Assembly (NCBI GenBank): GCA_017453255.1
Contig: JAFTKN010000006.1
Location: forward strand, 1 to 45,855
From: Clostridia bacterium
GTDB lineage: Bacteria; Bacillota; Clostridia; Oscillospirales; CAG-272
Direction: 5' to 3'
DNA length: 45,855 nucleotides
Shown: positions 34,737 through 43,679 of the stretch, piece after piece
How positions within the stretch are numbered: position 1 is the first letter of the stretch
Layout: each line of letters starts with the position of its first letter
The notes under the pieces: generated by a model
What the model was told of the DNA's origin: nothing
Database searches by the model: none
What the model saw: only the letters and a program-made list of their open reading frames with translations
Translations under genes and position numbers: made by a program

Positions 34737-35996
34737 ATGATGTATTGCACTAAATGTGATAAGGAGCTTGACACAAAATTTTGCCCTTACTGTGGTAGCG
34801 AAACCGAGCCAATTGTTACTAAAGAAGAAAGTATTGATAATAAATCTTTAATTGATAATTTATATGCCTTACGTGCAGGACTTTCTAAGGTTTCTTTAGA
34901 AATGGATAAGGTTAAAAAGACCGAACACGAATTAACTGAAAAAAGGAGCAAAAATCAAGAAATTGAATATTCCTCAAGGAATAGCTATAATTTTTTTGGA
35001 AGTAAATGCGATGAAATCGACAGAAAATATAGGAGTGAAAATGATTTCATTAAAGGCAAAAAAGACAAGCTGGAAGAAGAGCTATCCAAGCATGTAGCAT
35101 CATTTAACCACAACAAAAAAGATTCAATTACTGGCCTTATTGTAATTTTTGCAGTTATAGTCATTTGCTCAATAGCAGCAATTATTTCTTCAAACGCTAA
35201 TGACTATACAGTCGAACTTATAGCAAATATTTTTCTATATGCCCCAATGCTTGTCGGTATATTTTTTGGTTTAGGCACAATATTTATCACAAAATGGGTC
35301 TTAAATGATAATAATAAAATTAAATCGTTGCGTGACGAAATCTCTAAGCTTGATTCACAACTTTTCAATGATGATGAAATCATCGAACATCTAAATACCA
35401 ATAAAAATTACGTTGAAATGCACGAAAAATTCATTATAGCCGAGAAACAATTAGGTGCAGTTAATAATTTTGACTACTCTCCATACGAATTGGCTATAGT
35501 TAATCAAAAGAAAAAATGTTCCATGTTTTATAAAGAATTTCATTCATCCTATCTTGCTAATTTTACAAGCATTTTAGACGAGCGAGACTGGAAAAATCTT
35601 GACTTGATTATTTTTATTTTGGAAACGCACAGAGCCGATACATTAAAGGAAGCGCTTCAACAGGTAGATATGTATAGACACACTGAAAAAATTGCAAGAG
35701 CTATAGAAAACGCTTCTTTGGCTATTTGCAACACAATCAGGCAGGAGTCTGACAGAATCACAACTGCAATTGGAAACTGCATAGATACAATAAACAGCAG
35801 ATTGCAGATTATTGCTGACAATCAAAGTGTGCTAAGCAAGAAACTCAATTCAGTAAACGATAATATTCAAAAATCAATAAATGCTACCGAGCTACAAAAT
35901 GCTCTTATTGCTAAATCTAACGAAACGAGCGAACAAATGGCTATGGATATCGCAAGAATTAGAGAATTCGAAGGCAGGTCTTACGGACATATTTGA
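34737..35996 (+). CDS. Zinc-ribbon, two-TM, coiled-coil protein of unknown function
   Basis: A 419-residue protein. An N-terminal zinc ribbon (CTKC near 4-7, CPYC near 17-20) is followed by a coiled coil (about 38-125). Two membrane segments (about 130-152 and 165-187) are joined by a short loop. A second, longer helical region (about 195-419) contains heptad-like stretches and no Cys-rich motif. With two membrane passes, both ends should lie in the cytosol. I recognise no named family. The zinc ribbon could bind a partner protein or nucleic acid. Two ATGs lie in tandem (34737 and 34740); GGGAG lies about 12 nt upstream, rather far, so the second start may be used. The gene is isolated by its own terminator and is controlled by a strong promoter with two operator-like sites. 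Confidence 0.85.
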   Translation: MMYCTKCDKELDTKFCPYCGSETEPIVTKEESIDNKSLIDNLYALRAGLSKVSLEMDKVKKTEHELTEKRSKNQEIEYSSRNSYNFFGSKCDEIDRKYRSENDFIKGKKDKLEEELSKHVASFNHNKKDSITGLIVIFAVIVICSIAAIISSNANDYTVELIANIFLYAPMLVGIFFGLGTIFITKWVLNDNNKIKSLRDEISKLDSQLFNDDEIIEHLNTNKNYVEMHEKFIIAEKQLGAVNNFDYSPYELAIVNQKKKCSMFYKEFHSSYLANFTSILDERDWKNLDLIIFILETHRADTLKEALQQVDMYRHTEKIARAIENASLAICNTIRQESDRITTAIGNCIDTINSRLQIIADNQSVLSKKLNSVNDNIQKSINATELQNALIAKSNETSEQMAMDIARIREFEGRSYGHI

Positions 35997-36003
35997 ACAA
36001 AAG

Positions 36004-36036
36004 CAGACACTTTCCTTAAGAGAGTGTCTGTTTTTT
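36004..36036 (+). terminator. Terminator of the zinc-ribbon gene
   Basis: CAGACACT (36004-36011) pairs with AGTGTCTG (36023-36030), followed by six T. Confidence 0.9.
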
Positions 36037-36040
36037 ATAT

Positions 36041-36071
36041 AAAAAAACGGATACGCCTAAGGACGTATCCG
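36041..36071 (-). terminator. Terminator of the MoxR-VWA operon
   Basis: CGGATACG (36048-36055) pairs with CGTATCCG (36064-36071), with an added inner CC/GG pair, followed by seven T on the minus strand. It lies 43 bp past the last stop codon. Confidence 0.9.
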
Positions 36072-36114
36072 CTTTTAATTAAATTAGATAAGTAATTACT
36101 TATTTTTAAGGAAA

Positions 36115-39100
36115 TTATCTTCCCTTCATTGAAGCAAGCTGTTCTGCATCTGACATTTGAACCTTTTCCTTCCTTCTCTTGATAGCGAAGTTTCTAAATA
36201 TAATATCAACTACAAATAAAATCAACGCTAAGATTAAGAAGAATACTGTTACTCCGTCGTGAGTGATTACTGTATCCTGCTCGAGTGTAACGGCAAAGAA
36301 GTTATCTGCACCCTTTTCGTCGAGCAATCCACCTCCACCACTTGAGGAAATACTCTTAAGCATTGTTTCACCATCTACACCAGTAGAGGATGCTTCAAAA
36401 ATATCGTATTCTGCTGCGTGTGCACCAGTTACTGCAAAGCTTACTATATCGCAAAGTGCGCCAACCATAATTGGGTTTTGAACATATCTACCGCCACCTA
36501 AGTCAACCCATTCAATCTTTTGTTGCTTGATGTCCAAAACATATTTGTCATCAATTGTTGCTAAAGGTAATGAAAGTGAATACTTATTATTAGCGATACG
36601 TGTCATAATACCATTTCTTCTTGAGGATTCAACAATCTCACCATCATCATTAATTGAATATGCTGTGTATTGTAAACGCTCCTCGTATTGAATAATCTTA
36701 CCGAAGTCGTCTTTAACCTCAACTCTTAATGGTACGTATGTTGTAACAACTACTGTTGCAGTTTCACCATCAGATGTAACTGTATATTCAAGACCTGTTG
36801 CATCAATTCTATCATCCATTGGAGAGAGGAACATGTTTTTAACAAGAACTAAATTGTTTACATCGTCAGTGTTATCAAACATTGCCTCAGACCAGCTTTC
36901 ATCTAAGAATTCACCTGTCTTAGGATCGTATGTTTTACCAAAGTTACTCATAAATACGCCAACCTTACCGTTACCGTATTCCCACTCTGCGTAAATTGGC
37001 TTCAAGCCCTCAACACAAACTGCGTTTGTAGCGCCTGTTCTAATTGTTGTTCCATAAAAGCCGTAGATATGGTCATATGCCTCTACGCCCTTATGTACGA
37101 TTGAGTTTTTATCATTCTGCTTCATTTCAAGGTCGATATTGGTATTAAAATATTTACCTTGAATATTATCAGTGATTTCCTTAAGGAATTTGCTAAGCTC
37201 CTCACTACTATTTGTAACGAATGGCTTACCTTTACCTAAGCTTGCAAGTGTTTCAAGAACTGAGATACCAGCCTTATCATCACCAATAGCGATTGTTGAG
37301 GTTACTGTACCTGCTCTTGCAAGACGCTCAACGATACCCTCATAGCCTGAGCCTTGGTCGTTTGGCGCACCATCGGAAATCAATACAACCTGCTTAATTT
37401 CAAGTGATGTTGAATTAGAGGTTCTTGAAAGCATATCGGAAGCAGACTGAATAGCCCACTTATATGATGTACCATAGGTTCTAATCTGGTTACCATTATA
37501 TTTATCCTGACCACCAGAGGTTTTCCAATCGCTTGGAGCCTTATATCCGTCCTTATAGTACTTGTTTTCAGGTGTACCAGGAGCGCCACCATCATTGCCT
37601 ATATTAATTGGAATAGGCTCAACGCTTCCGTCACCATCTAAGTCCTTATAAACTGTATTGCCTTCTGAGTCAACATAATGGAAGTAGTAGTACTGATTCA
37701 TTTCCTGTTCTACTGCTCTTGCAATTTCTTTTCTATGCTCCTTATCACCAAAGGTCTGCATATCAAGAGCAACGTGATAGTCCTGGTCAAATACTACAAC
37801 ACCAATATAGTCGGTGTCAGCAAATTCAGTTTCTGTAATAACCTTTTTAGCATTTTCAAGAGCGAGCTGATATCTTGTATATGTCTTATTATTTGCATCC
37901 TTTGAGGAGGTTGTCTCCTTCATTGAGGATGAAAGGTCGATAACAAGAACCATAGCAACCGTTTCCTTTTCCTTGTCAACGTTTAGGTCAACAGGTAAAA
38001 GCTTATTGATTGGTGAATCAACATAGTTGTTTTCCTCTTCTGCGCCCTCGCCACCTGTGAAGTTATAAATGTTATGACCACAGGTGTATAGAAGTCCTCT
38101 TCCGATTTCCTCTACAAATCTTGTAATGTTCTCTGCTGCACTTGCAGGCAAGCCACCATTTACAAAGTCAACGTTCATAAGAACGATTTCGTCATAAGCT
38201 AAGAGGTCCTCAAGTGTTTCTGGGAATTCCTCTGGCTCGATTGTAGTTAAATGATAGCCGTCAAATCTAATTTTTTCATCAATTGCATCAAACTGAGTAT
38301 CGTCACCCTCAACAATAAGCATGCTACCCATTGGGTCAACTGTGAACCAAGAATAAAGCATATTGTTTTGTGGTAAAACGTCCTTGTTTACTGTAAGCTC
38401 AGCTCTAACTACATTTACAGATGCTACGTCAATGTCCTTTCCTGCTGTCTCATATAAAATATCAATAGCTGTAGTACCCTTTGAAAGCTCAATATCATCT
38501 GCAGAGGCTATTGGGGTATTTGAAGCATCGTATAAAACGATAGATACATTACTATAAATAGCAGTTGTACTCTTTACTACTGCAGTAAAGGTAATATCTG
38601 CGCCGTAATCAACCCTACCACCTGTTGACAAGGATACAAGCTGTACCTCTGTCTTATCGGTGCTTGTTGCAAGGTCGAAGTGGGCTGAGTCAACTCGAAT
38701 ACTTTCCTTAAGTAGCTCCTTAGCTGACGCTAAAGCTCCACTTTCAACGGTTTCTCTACCATCAGAAAGCAAAACTACTCTCTTATTAGTTCTTCGAGCT
38801 TGATTTAAAATCATTGTTTTTGCAGCTGATAAGCCACTTGAAATATCGGTTGCGTTATATTCCTTTTCCGTATCATACGTAAAATTCAAATAACGATATT
38901 CCATATCGTCGGGTACATTTTCCTGATATTGCAAGTTGCCTATATCGATTTGTTGCATTATTCCATAGTTATCGCTTCCACCAAATGCTACTAAGCCGAA
39001 TTTTGTAATACTCAAGTCGGCATTTGACATAATTTCGTGGATATAATCATCCATTTCCTCTATCATCGGAGAGTTACTGTCAGACATATCAACCACAAAC

Positions 39101-39321
39101 ACTACTGTATTATCAATAGGAGCTGTAATTGTTTCTCTAATTTTTACTCCTGCCAATAGCGAGGTAAGTAAAAAGATAAGGGTTAAGTGAATGATAAATG
39201 GAATTAAGTGCTTTGATGACATTCTACGCTTCTTGTGAAGCTTAAAGAATGGTATAATTCCAAGTAAAAGTGCTGGAATTAATATTAAGAAGAATAATGG
39301 AGCATCAACATTAATGTTCAT
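36115..39321 (-). CDS. Membrane protein with two VWA domains and a glutamine-amidotransferase-like region
   Basis: A 1068-residue protein, last gene of the MoxR operon. Two membrane segments near the N-terminus (about 5-25 and 42-60) are followed by a first VWA domain with MIDAS motif DMSDS (about 77). A class I glutamine-amidotransferase-like alpha/beta region covers about 320-440 (LLAYDEIVLMNVDFVNGG, then GRGLLYTCGHN). A second, larger VWA domain has DLSSS (about 460). The C-terminal half is beta-rich and ends in one membrane segment (about 1025-1043) and a basic tail. Both VWA domains should therefore lie outside the membrane. It overlaps the preceding gene by 11 bp, so translation is coupled. 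It resembles BatA/BatB-like proteins in layout but is much larger. No ribosome binding site of its own stands out. Confidence 0.85.
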   Translation of the reverse strand: MNINVDAPLFFLILIPALLLGIIPFFKLHKKRRMSSKHLIPFIIHLTLIFLLTSLLAGVKIRETITAPIDNTVVFVVDMSDSNSPMIEEMDDYIHEIMSNADLSITKFGLVAFGGSDNYGIMQQIDIGNLQYQENVPDDMEYRYLNFTYDTEKEYNATDISSGLSAAKTMILNQARRTNKRVVLLSDGRETVESGALASAKELLKESIRVDSAHFDLATSTDKTEVQLVSLSTGGRVDYGADITFTAVVKSTTAIYSNVSIVLYDASNTPIASADDIELSKGTTAIDILYETAGKDIDVASVNVVRAELTVNKDVLPQNNMLYSWFTVDPMGSMLIVEGDDTQFDAIDEKIRFDGYHLTTIEPEEFPETLEDLLAYDEIVLMNVDFVNGGLPASAAENITRFVEEIGRGLLYTCGHNIYNFTGGEGAEEENNYVDSPINKLLPVDLNVDKEKETVAMVLVIDLSSSMKETTSSKDANNKTYTRYQLALENAKKVITETEFADTDYIGVVVFDQDYHVALDMQTFGDKEHRKEIARAVEQEMNQYYYFHYVDSEGNTVYKDLDGDGSVEPIPINIGNDGGAPGTPENKYYKDGYKAPSDWKTSGGQDKYNGNQIRTYGTSYKWAIQSASDMLSRTSNSTSLEIKQVVLISDGAPNDQGSGYEGIVERLARAGTVTSTIAIGDDKAGISVLETLASLGKGKPFVTNSSEELSKFLKEITDNIQGKYFNTNIDLEMKQNDKNSIVHKGVEAYDHIYGFYGTTIRTGATNAVCVEGLKPIYAEWEYGNGKVGVFMSNFGKTYDPKTGEFLDESWSEAMFDNTDDVNNLVLVKNMFLSPMDDRIDATGLEYTVTSDGETATVVVTTYVPLRVEVKDDFGKIIQYEERLQYTAYSINDDGEIVESSRRNGIMTRIANNKYSLSLPLATIDDKYVLDIKQQKIEWVDLGGGRYVQNPIMVGALCDIVSFAVTGAHAAEYDIFEASSTGVDGETMLKSISSSGGGGLLDEKGADNFFAVTLEQDTVITHDGVTVFFLILALILFVVDIIFRNFAIKRRKEKVQMSDAEQLASMKGR

Positions 39322-41398
39322 TTCTGTAATATACCCCCCATTCTACTATCAGTAATACAATAAGAACACCGATAACCCAAGGAAGAATATCCTTAACAGC
39401 ATTTTGTGATTTTGCAGTTTCGTTAATTGTTACGTCAAGCATATCACCTGTTGCATAGATACTTGTTTCTTTTTCAGGTATGTGGGTTGTTACTGTGTAT
39501 GTTTTTAGCTTCTCGTTTTCTATATCGTTAGAGAAGTTTACAACTACTTGATATGTTCCGAGCTGTTCAAATACAATATTTGGAAGGTCGGACTCATACT
39601 GCTTTGAGGAATCCCATGTAGCAAGCAATACTCTTTCGCTATTCTCTTCTTCTGCTTGAGTATAGAACTCAATCTTTTGAGCACCGATTGGCACTTCAAA
39701 TTGAAGTGTTTCACCTACAAAGGCAGTACGCTCATCAAGAGGCTCAGCTAAGCTGTATTCAAGCATATTATTTATAAGTAGTGGGAAGTCTGTTAAGAAC
39801 CATGGCAATGTTGAATTTGTAAAATCAAAGGTTGTCATAATTGTCTTAACTGTTCCTATTTTACCTGCTATCATTACAGGACTATTGTTTGTAGAATAAA
39901 TAGACACAAATCCCTTTGGCAAGTCATTTGCAAGTGTTGTGTACTTATTAATAACTGCATTAATGGTAATTGGTTCTCCAGTTGCTGAATCTGTACCCTT
40001 AATAGGATCATTAAAATCTACCTTACTCTTAAGTAGTTGAGATACCTTATCGCTTGCAAGTGAGTCAGAGACAACCATTCTAAATCCATTATCACTAACT
40101 CTTTCAACTCCAAACTGTAAATTAACATTCTGTGGAGCCTTTGGCATATTCAGTAGCCATACTGCACCATCTGTTGGTAATACCTCAGGCATAATTCCCT
40201 CAAAAATATAAAGGTCGTAGCCTGAAAGCTTATCGGTGGGTACACTTGAATGCATATCTGCATTTTTAATGATGTAACCGAAAGCACCTATAACAGTTTT
40301 CATAAGTGGCTCTTGATTTCTGTCAATATTTCCATTCTCGTCGTATTTAATATTTTTACTTACGAACAAAATACTTGGTGTTTCCTTCTCCAAGGAATAA
40401 AGCTTATATTCATTATCCTCTGCTAAGCCGTCATCTGTATTGATTACAAATCTTACATAATCATAGCTTGAAAAGCTGTTTGCTATCCAAACTGCAAGCT
40501 GACCTGGCTTAGTAACAGGGTTATCGTCAGATGTGAAGAACACATTTAACGATTCTTTATCACGCATTGTTACATTTTTAGAGGTTACAAATCTTTCACC
40601 ATTACCATCGTTCATATACATGGAAATTGTAAATGTTGTTTCAGAACCATAGTTTTGGAGATATGTATCAAATCTATAACCAGAAACCGTGCTTAGGAAT
40701 TTATCCGTTGCTGAAACAATACCTGTATTTTTCTCATCTGTACCAGCACAGTTAATAATTTCTATTGTGTTAATACTACTTTCAGCTATTGGATGCTGTT
40801 TATCGGTATAGATAAGAACCTTTGCATCACGGTTACTTTCTCTTATGTTACTATCGGTATTGATAATAGCCTCAGCAAGCTTTAATGCTCCATTAATATC
40901 ACCATTACCTTGAGTACATTTGAGGTCGTTTATTATAAACTCAACCTCTTCCTTTGTTGTTAGTGGAACGTCTCCACTAAGGTTTTCGGCAACCTCACCA
41001 GCATAAATAATACTCATATTTACACTGGAACCACTTGCTGCCTCCATAATTTTTTGCTTAGCTGTATCAAAACGAGTCCAGCTATCTTCTCCGCTTCCGT
41101 CGTCCGTGTTCATACTTGCGGAAGCATCTACTATAACTATTACTTCGTCCGTTTTTGTCACAATTCTTGGTTGCGTAATTGCTATAGTAGCAGCAAGTGC
41201 AACCAAAACTTGAAGGATAAGTAATAGAGACATTATTAAATTCAATGGAATCTTACGCTTAACGAATCTTAAGCTTCGTTTCCATATAAATGTACTGGAG
41301 ACTGTTTTTGGCACATACTGTGATTTAATAATATAAATTACTATAATCACAGGAATAGCCAACAGGCCCAGCCATCCAAGAGCATTAAAAAATCTCAT
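39311..41398 (-). CDS. BatA-like membrane protein with a VWA domain
   Basis: A 695-residue protein. The N-terminal BatA-type double membrane segment (about 5-25 and 55-78, with the basic KSQYVPKT...RSLRFVKRK loop between) leads into a VWA domain with MIDAS DASAS (about 92-96). A long beta-rich region follows, and the chain ends in a single membrane segment (about 670-688). The start ATG overlaps the DUF58 stop by 4 bp (ATGA), and the end overlaps the next gene by 11 bp; the coupled translation suggests a complex made in fixed ratio. The function of Bat-type proteins is not settled; links to envelope stress and aerotolerance have been reported in other bacteria. Confidence 0.87.
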   Translation of the reverse strand: MRFFNALGWLGLLAIPVIIVIYIIKSQYVPKTVSSTFIWKRSLRFVKRKIPLNLIMSLLLILQVLVALAATIAITQPRIVTKTDEVIVIVDASASMNTDDGSGEDSWTRFDTAKQKIMEAASGSSVNMSIIYAGEVAENLSGDVPLTTKEEVEFIINDLKCTQGNGDINGALKLAEAIINTDSNIRESNRDAKVLIYTDKQHPIAESSINTIEIINCAGTDEKNTGIVSATDKFLSTVSGYRFDTYLQNYGSETTFTISMYMNDGNGERFVTSKNVTMRDKESLNVFFTSDDNPVTKPGQLAVWIANSFSSYDYVRFVINTDDGLAEDNEYKLYSLEKETPSILFVSKNIKYDENGNIDRNQEPLMKTVIGAFGYIIKNADMHSSVPTDKLSGYDLYIFEGIMPEVLPTDGAVWLLNMPKAPQNVNLQFGVERVSDNGFRMVVSDSLASDKVSQLLKSKVDFNDPIKGTDSATGEPITINAVINKYTTLANDLPKGFVSIYSTNNSPVMIAGKIGTVKTIMTTFDFTNSTLPWFLTDFPLLINNMLEYSLAEPLDERTAFVGETLQFEVPIGAQKIEFYTQAEEENSERVLLATWDSSKQYESDLPNIVFEQLGTYQVVVNFSNDIENEKLKTYTVTTHIPEKETSIYATGDMLDVTINETAKSQNAVKDILPWVIGVLIVLLIVEWGVYYRNEH

Positions 41399-42282
41399 TT
41401 GATTACTTCCGTTTCGTATCCCTTTCCAAAGATTACCTTTTCAATAGGGTCGTCCGAGCTTACTGTAAAGAAGGTAACGCCTCTTGACGCACAAAAGTCA
41501 ATTAGCTCCTTTTCATACTCGTCCATCGCCTTTTGATAGGCCTCAACCATCTTTTTAGTCATAACTAATCTCATATTATAAGCCTCATTTTCAGAGTCTA
41601 TCATATCAATACGTCCGTCAAGATCAGGATAAAGCTCATCCGGTGACAAAACCTGTATCATAAGTATTTCTCTGCGCTTATACATAAGGAAGTCAATAGC
41701 CTTTTTCCAATTGCTTTCTGTTAAGAAATCGGAGATTATAATTGTTAAACCGTCATCATATCCTGGAGCTTCCATATTAACAATAGCCTTCTCAAGATCA
41801 ACCTCTCCCTCGAAGTCTGTGTTTTCCATAGCCTGTGCGGCTCTGTAGAAGGAGTCCTTATTTGTAATGGTGAAGCCTAAGTTTGTCGCTTTTTCGTTCT
41901 TCATCATTTTATAAGATACTCTATCCATTGAAGCTACCGAAAGATATCCAAATGCTGCCGCTATTTTTAAAGCTGCCTCCGCCTTTTCTGGCTTTCCACA
42001 AGCCATTGATGCTGAGCAGTCAATCAATATCTGGTTATGCATCTGTCTTTCATCTGTGAATAATTTAATGAAGTATTTTTCAAAACGCGCATATACGTTC
42101 CAGTCAATACGTCTGATATCGTCTCCCGGAAAATATTCACGGAAGTCTGCAAATTCAACAGTATTACCGTATGAGCGAGCCTTTCGGCCACCACCGAAGA
42201 AGCCCGTCATAGCAGTTTTTAAGCAGAGTGCGGCGGCATCGAGACGGTCAAGAAATGCACCGTCTAATATTTTACGTTTCAT
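41395..42282 (-). CDS. DUF58 domain protein with VWA-like fold
   Basis: A 295-residue soluble protein. The DUF58 core carries the signature YFPGDDIRRIDWNVYARFEK (about 53-72), and a MIDAS-like DCSAS (about 89-93) marks a VWA-type fold. DUF58 proteins are the standard partner of MoxR ATPases and are presumed to link the ATPase to membrane VWA proteins. It starts 18 bp after the MoxR gene and overlaps the BatA-like gene by 4 bp. Length is within the family range. No membrane segment is present, unlike some longer DUF58 members. Confidence 0.93.
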   Translation of the reverse strand: MKRKILDGAFLDRLDAAALCLKTAMTGFFGGGRKARSYGNTVEFADFREYFPGDDIRRIDWNVYARFEKYFIKLFTDERQMHNQILIDCSASMACGKPEKAEAALKIAAAFGYLSVASMDRVSYKMMKNEKATNLGFTITNKDSFYRAAQAMENTDFEGEVDLEKAIVNMEAPGYDDGLTIIISDFLTESNWKKAIDFLMYKRREILMIQVLSPDELYPDLDGRIDMIDSENEAYNMRLVMTKKMVEAYQKAMDEYEKELIDFCASRGVTFFTVSSDDPIEKVIFGKGYETEVIK

Positions 42283-42299
42283 ATGTACCGCCTATTTAA

Positions 42300-43640
42300 T
42301 TATTTTTTTCCAAATATTGTAGATTTACCAGCATTGTTCAAGTCTCTTACGTGAGCATTTACTACGTCATCAGCGTTCATCTTTGAGGTAACTGCCTCGA
42401 AGCCGAGCTTAATTCTGTGACGAAGTACAGGAACAGCCAAAGCGTTTATATCGTCATATGATACATTATATCTTCCTTTAATTAAAGCGCGTACCTTCGC
42501 AGCTGTGATAAGAGCCTGCGCCGCACGAGGGCTGGCTCCACAACGAATGTACTGTTTGGTTGTGTCAGTTGCTATTTCACTATCTGGATGTGTAGAAGCA
42601 ATCATTACCATTGCGTAATCAAGAACCTCTTTTGCAATTGGAATAGTCTTAGCAACAGCTCTCATACGGAGTAATTCCTCACCGTTACAAGCAGCAACTG
42701 CTAACTCATCCATTGTCTTTTGGGTCATTGTTACGATTTGTCCAAGCTCTTCAGCAGAAGGATTTGGAACTATTATTTTGAACATAAAACGGTCCATCTG
42801 AGCTTCTGGTAGTGGATATGTACCATCTTGCTCAATTGGGTTCTGTGTAGCCAATACGAAGAATGGCTCATCAAGCTTACGTGAAACACCCATTACTGTA
42901 ACCTTGTGCTCCTGCATCGCCTCAAGCAAAGCTGCCTGTGTCTTTGGAGTAGCACGGTTAATTTCGTCGGCAAGTACAATGTTACTGAAGATAGGACCCT
43001 TTTGGAACTCGAACTTAGAGTTACCATTTTCGTCCTTTGTAATGATGTTTGTACCTGTAACGTCGGCAGGCATCAAGTCTGGTGTAAACTGAATTCTTGA
43101 GAATGGTAGGTCAAATACATTACCAAGTGATCTTACAAGACGTGTTTTACCAAGTCCTGGAGCACCCTCCAAAAGAACGTTACCACCTGCGATAATTGCA
43201 ATAATTGTATATTGAACTACCTCTGTTTGACCGATAATATCCTTTTTAACCTCGGTAAAAATCTTTTCGCATTTTTCAGCAAAGAGCTTAAGCTCCTTTG
43301 CCATAGCTGGATCAACAACCTGCTCTGTTGCCTTTGGTGCAACAGGTGAAGCCTTTGGAGTAATTGTTGTAGCCTGTGCAGGTGCTGCTGGTGTAGCAGG
43401 TGCTTGTGGCTTTGTAGCTTGTGCTGGCGCAGCAGGCTTAGCCACCTCTTGTGATTTTGTAGCTTGTGCTGGCGCAGCAGGCTTAGCCACCTCTTGTGAT
43501 TTTGTAGCTTGTGCTGGTGTAGCAGGCTTAGCCACCTCTTGTGGCTTAGCCTCTGCTACATCATTCTTTTTAACCTCAGGTGCTGGTGCTGCCTTTGCAT
43601 CAGCCGTTTTATTTTCCTTTTTTCTATCAAATAATCCCAT
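42300..43640 (-). CDS. MoxR-family AAA+ ATPase with N-terminal Ala/Pro repeat region
   Basis: A 446-residue ATPase. The core (about 112-446) has Walker A GAPGLGKT (159-166), Walker B with VLADEINRATPKTQAALLEAM, a sensor in LATQNP and the MoxR-type lid. Ahead of it lies an unusual extension of about 110 residues, low in complexity, containing a tandem unit of 15 residues (QEVAKPAAPAQATKS-like) repeated about four times. Typical MoxR proteins lack this, at about 310-340 residues. The extension could be a flexible tether to another partner of the operon. A GGAG ribosome binding site precedes the ATG. It lies between the acidic EF-hand gene and DUF58. Confidence 0.94.
   Translation of the reverse strand: MGLFDRKKENKTADAKAAPAPEVKKNDVAEAKPQEVAKPATPAQATKSQEVAKPAAPAQATKSQEVAKPAAPAQATKPQAPATPAAPAQATTITPKASPVAPKATEQVVDPAMAKELKLFAEKCEKIFTEVKKDIIGQTEVVQYTIIAIIAGGNVLLEGAPGLGKTRLVRSLGNVFDLPFSRIQFTPDLMPADVTGTNIITKDENGNSKFEFQKGPIFSNIVLADEINRATPKTQAALLEAMQEHKVTVMGVSRKLDEPFFVLATQNPIEQDGTYPLPEAQMDRFMFKIIVPNPSAEELGQIVTMTQKTMDELAVAACNGEELLRMRAVAKTIPIAKEVLDYAMVMIASTHPDSEIATDTTKQYIRCGASPRAAQALITAAKVRALIKGRYNVSYDDINALAVPVLRHRIKLGFEAVTSKMNADDVVNAHVRDLNNAGKSTIFGKK
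43368..43541 (-). repeat. 45-bp tandem repeat within the MoxR gene
   Basis: About four copies of a 45-bp unit encode the 15-residue QEVAKPAxPAQATKx motif. The inner two copies are nearly identical at the DNA level, suggesting recent expansion by slippage or unequal crossing over. Copy number may vary between strains. Confidence 0.85.
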
Positions 43641-43679
43641 AATCTTTCTCCGTATTACTAAATTTTATAAAAATCTAAA

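Noticed and set aside
43368..43541. CRISPR-like array
   Set aside because: The 45-bp units are contiguous, without spacers, and in frame with the MoxR protein; they are coding tandem repeats.
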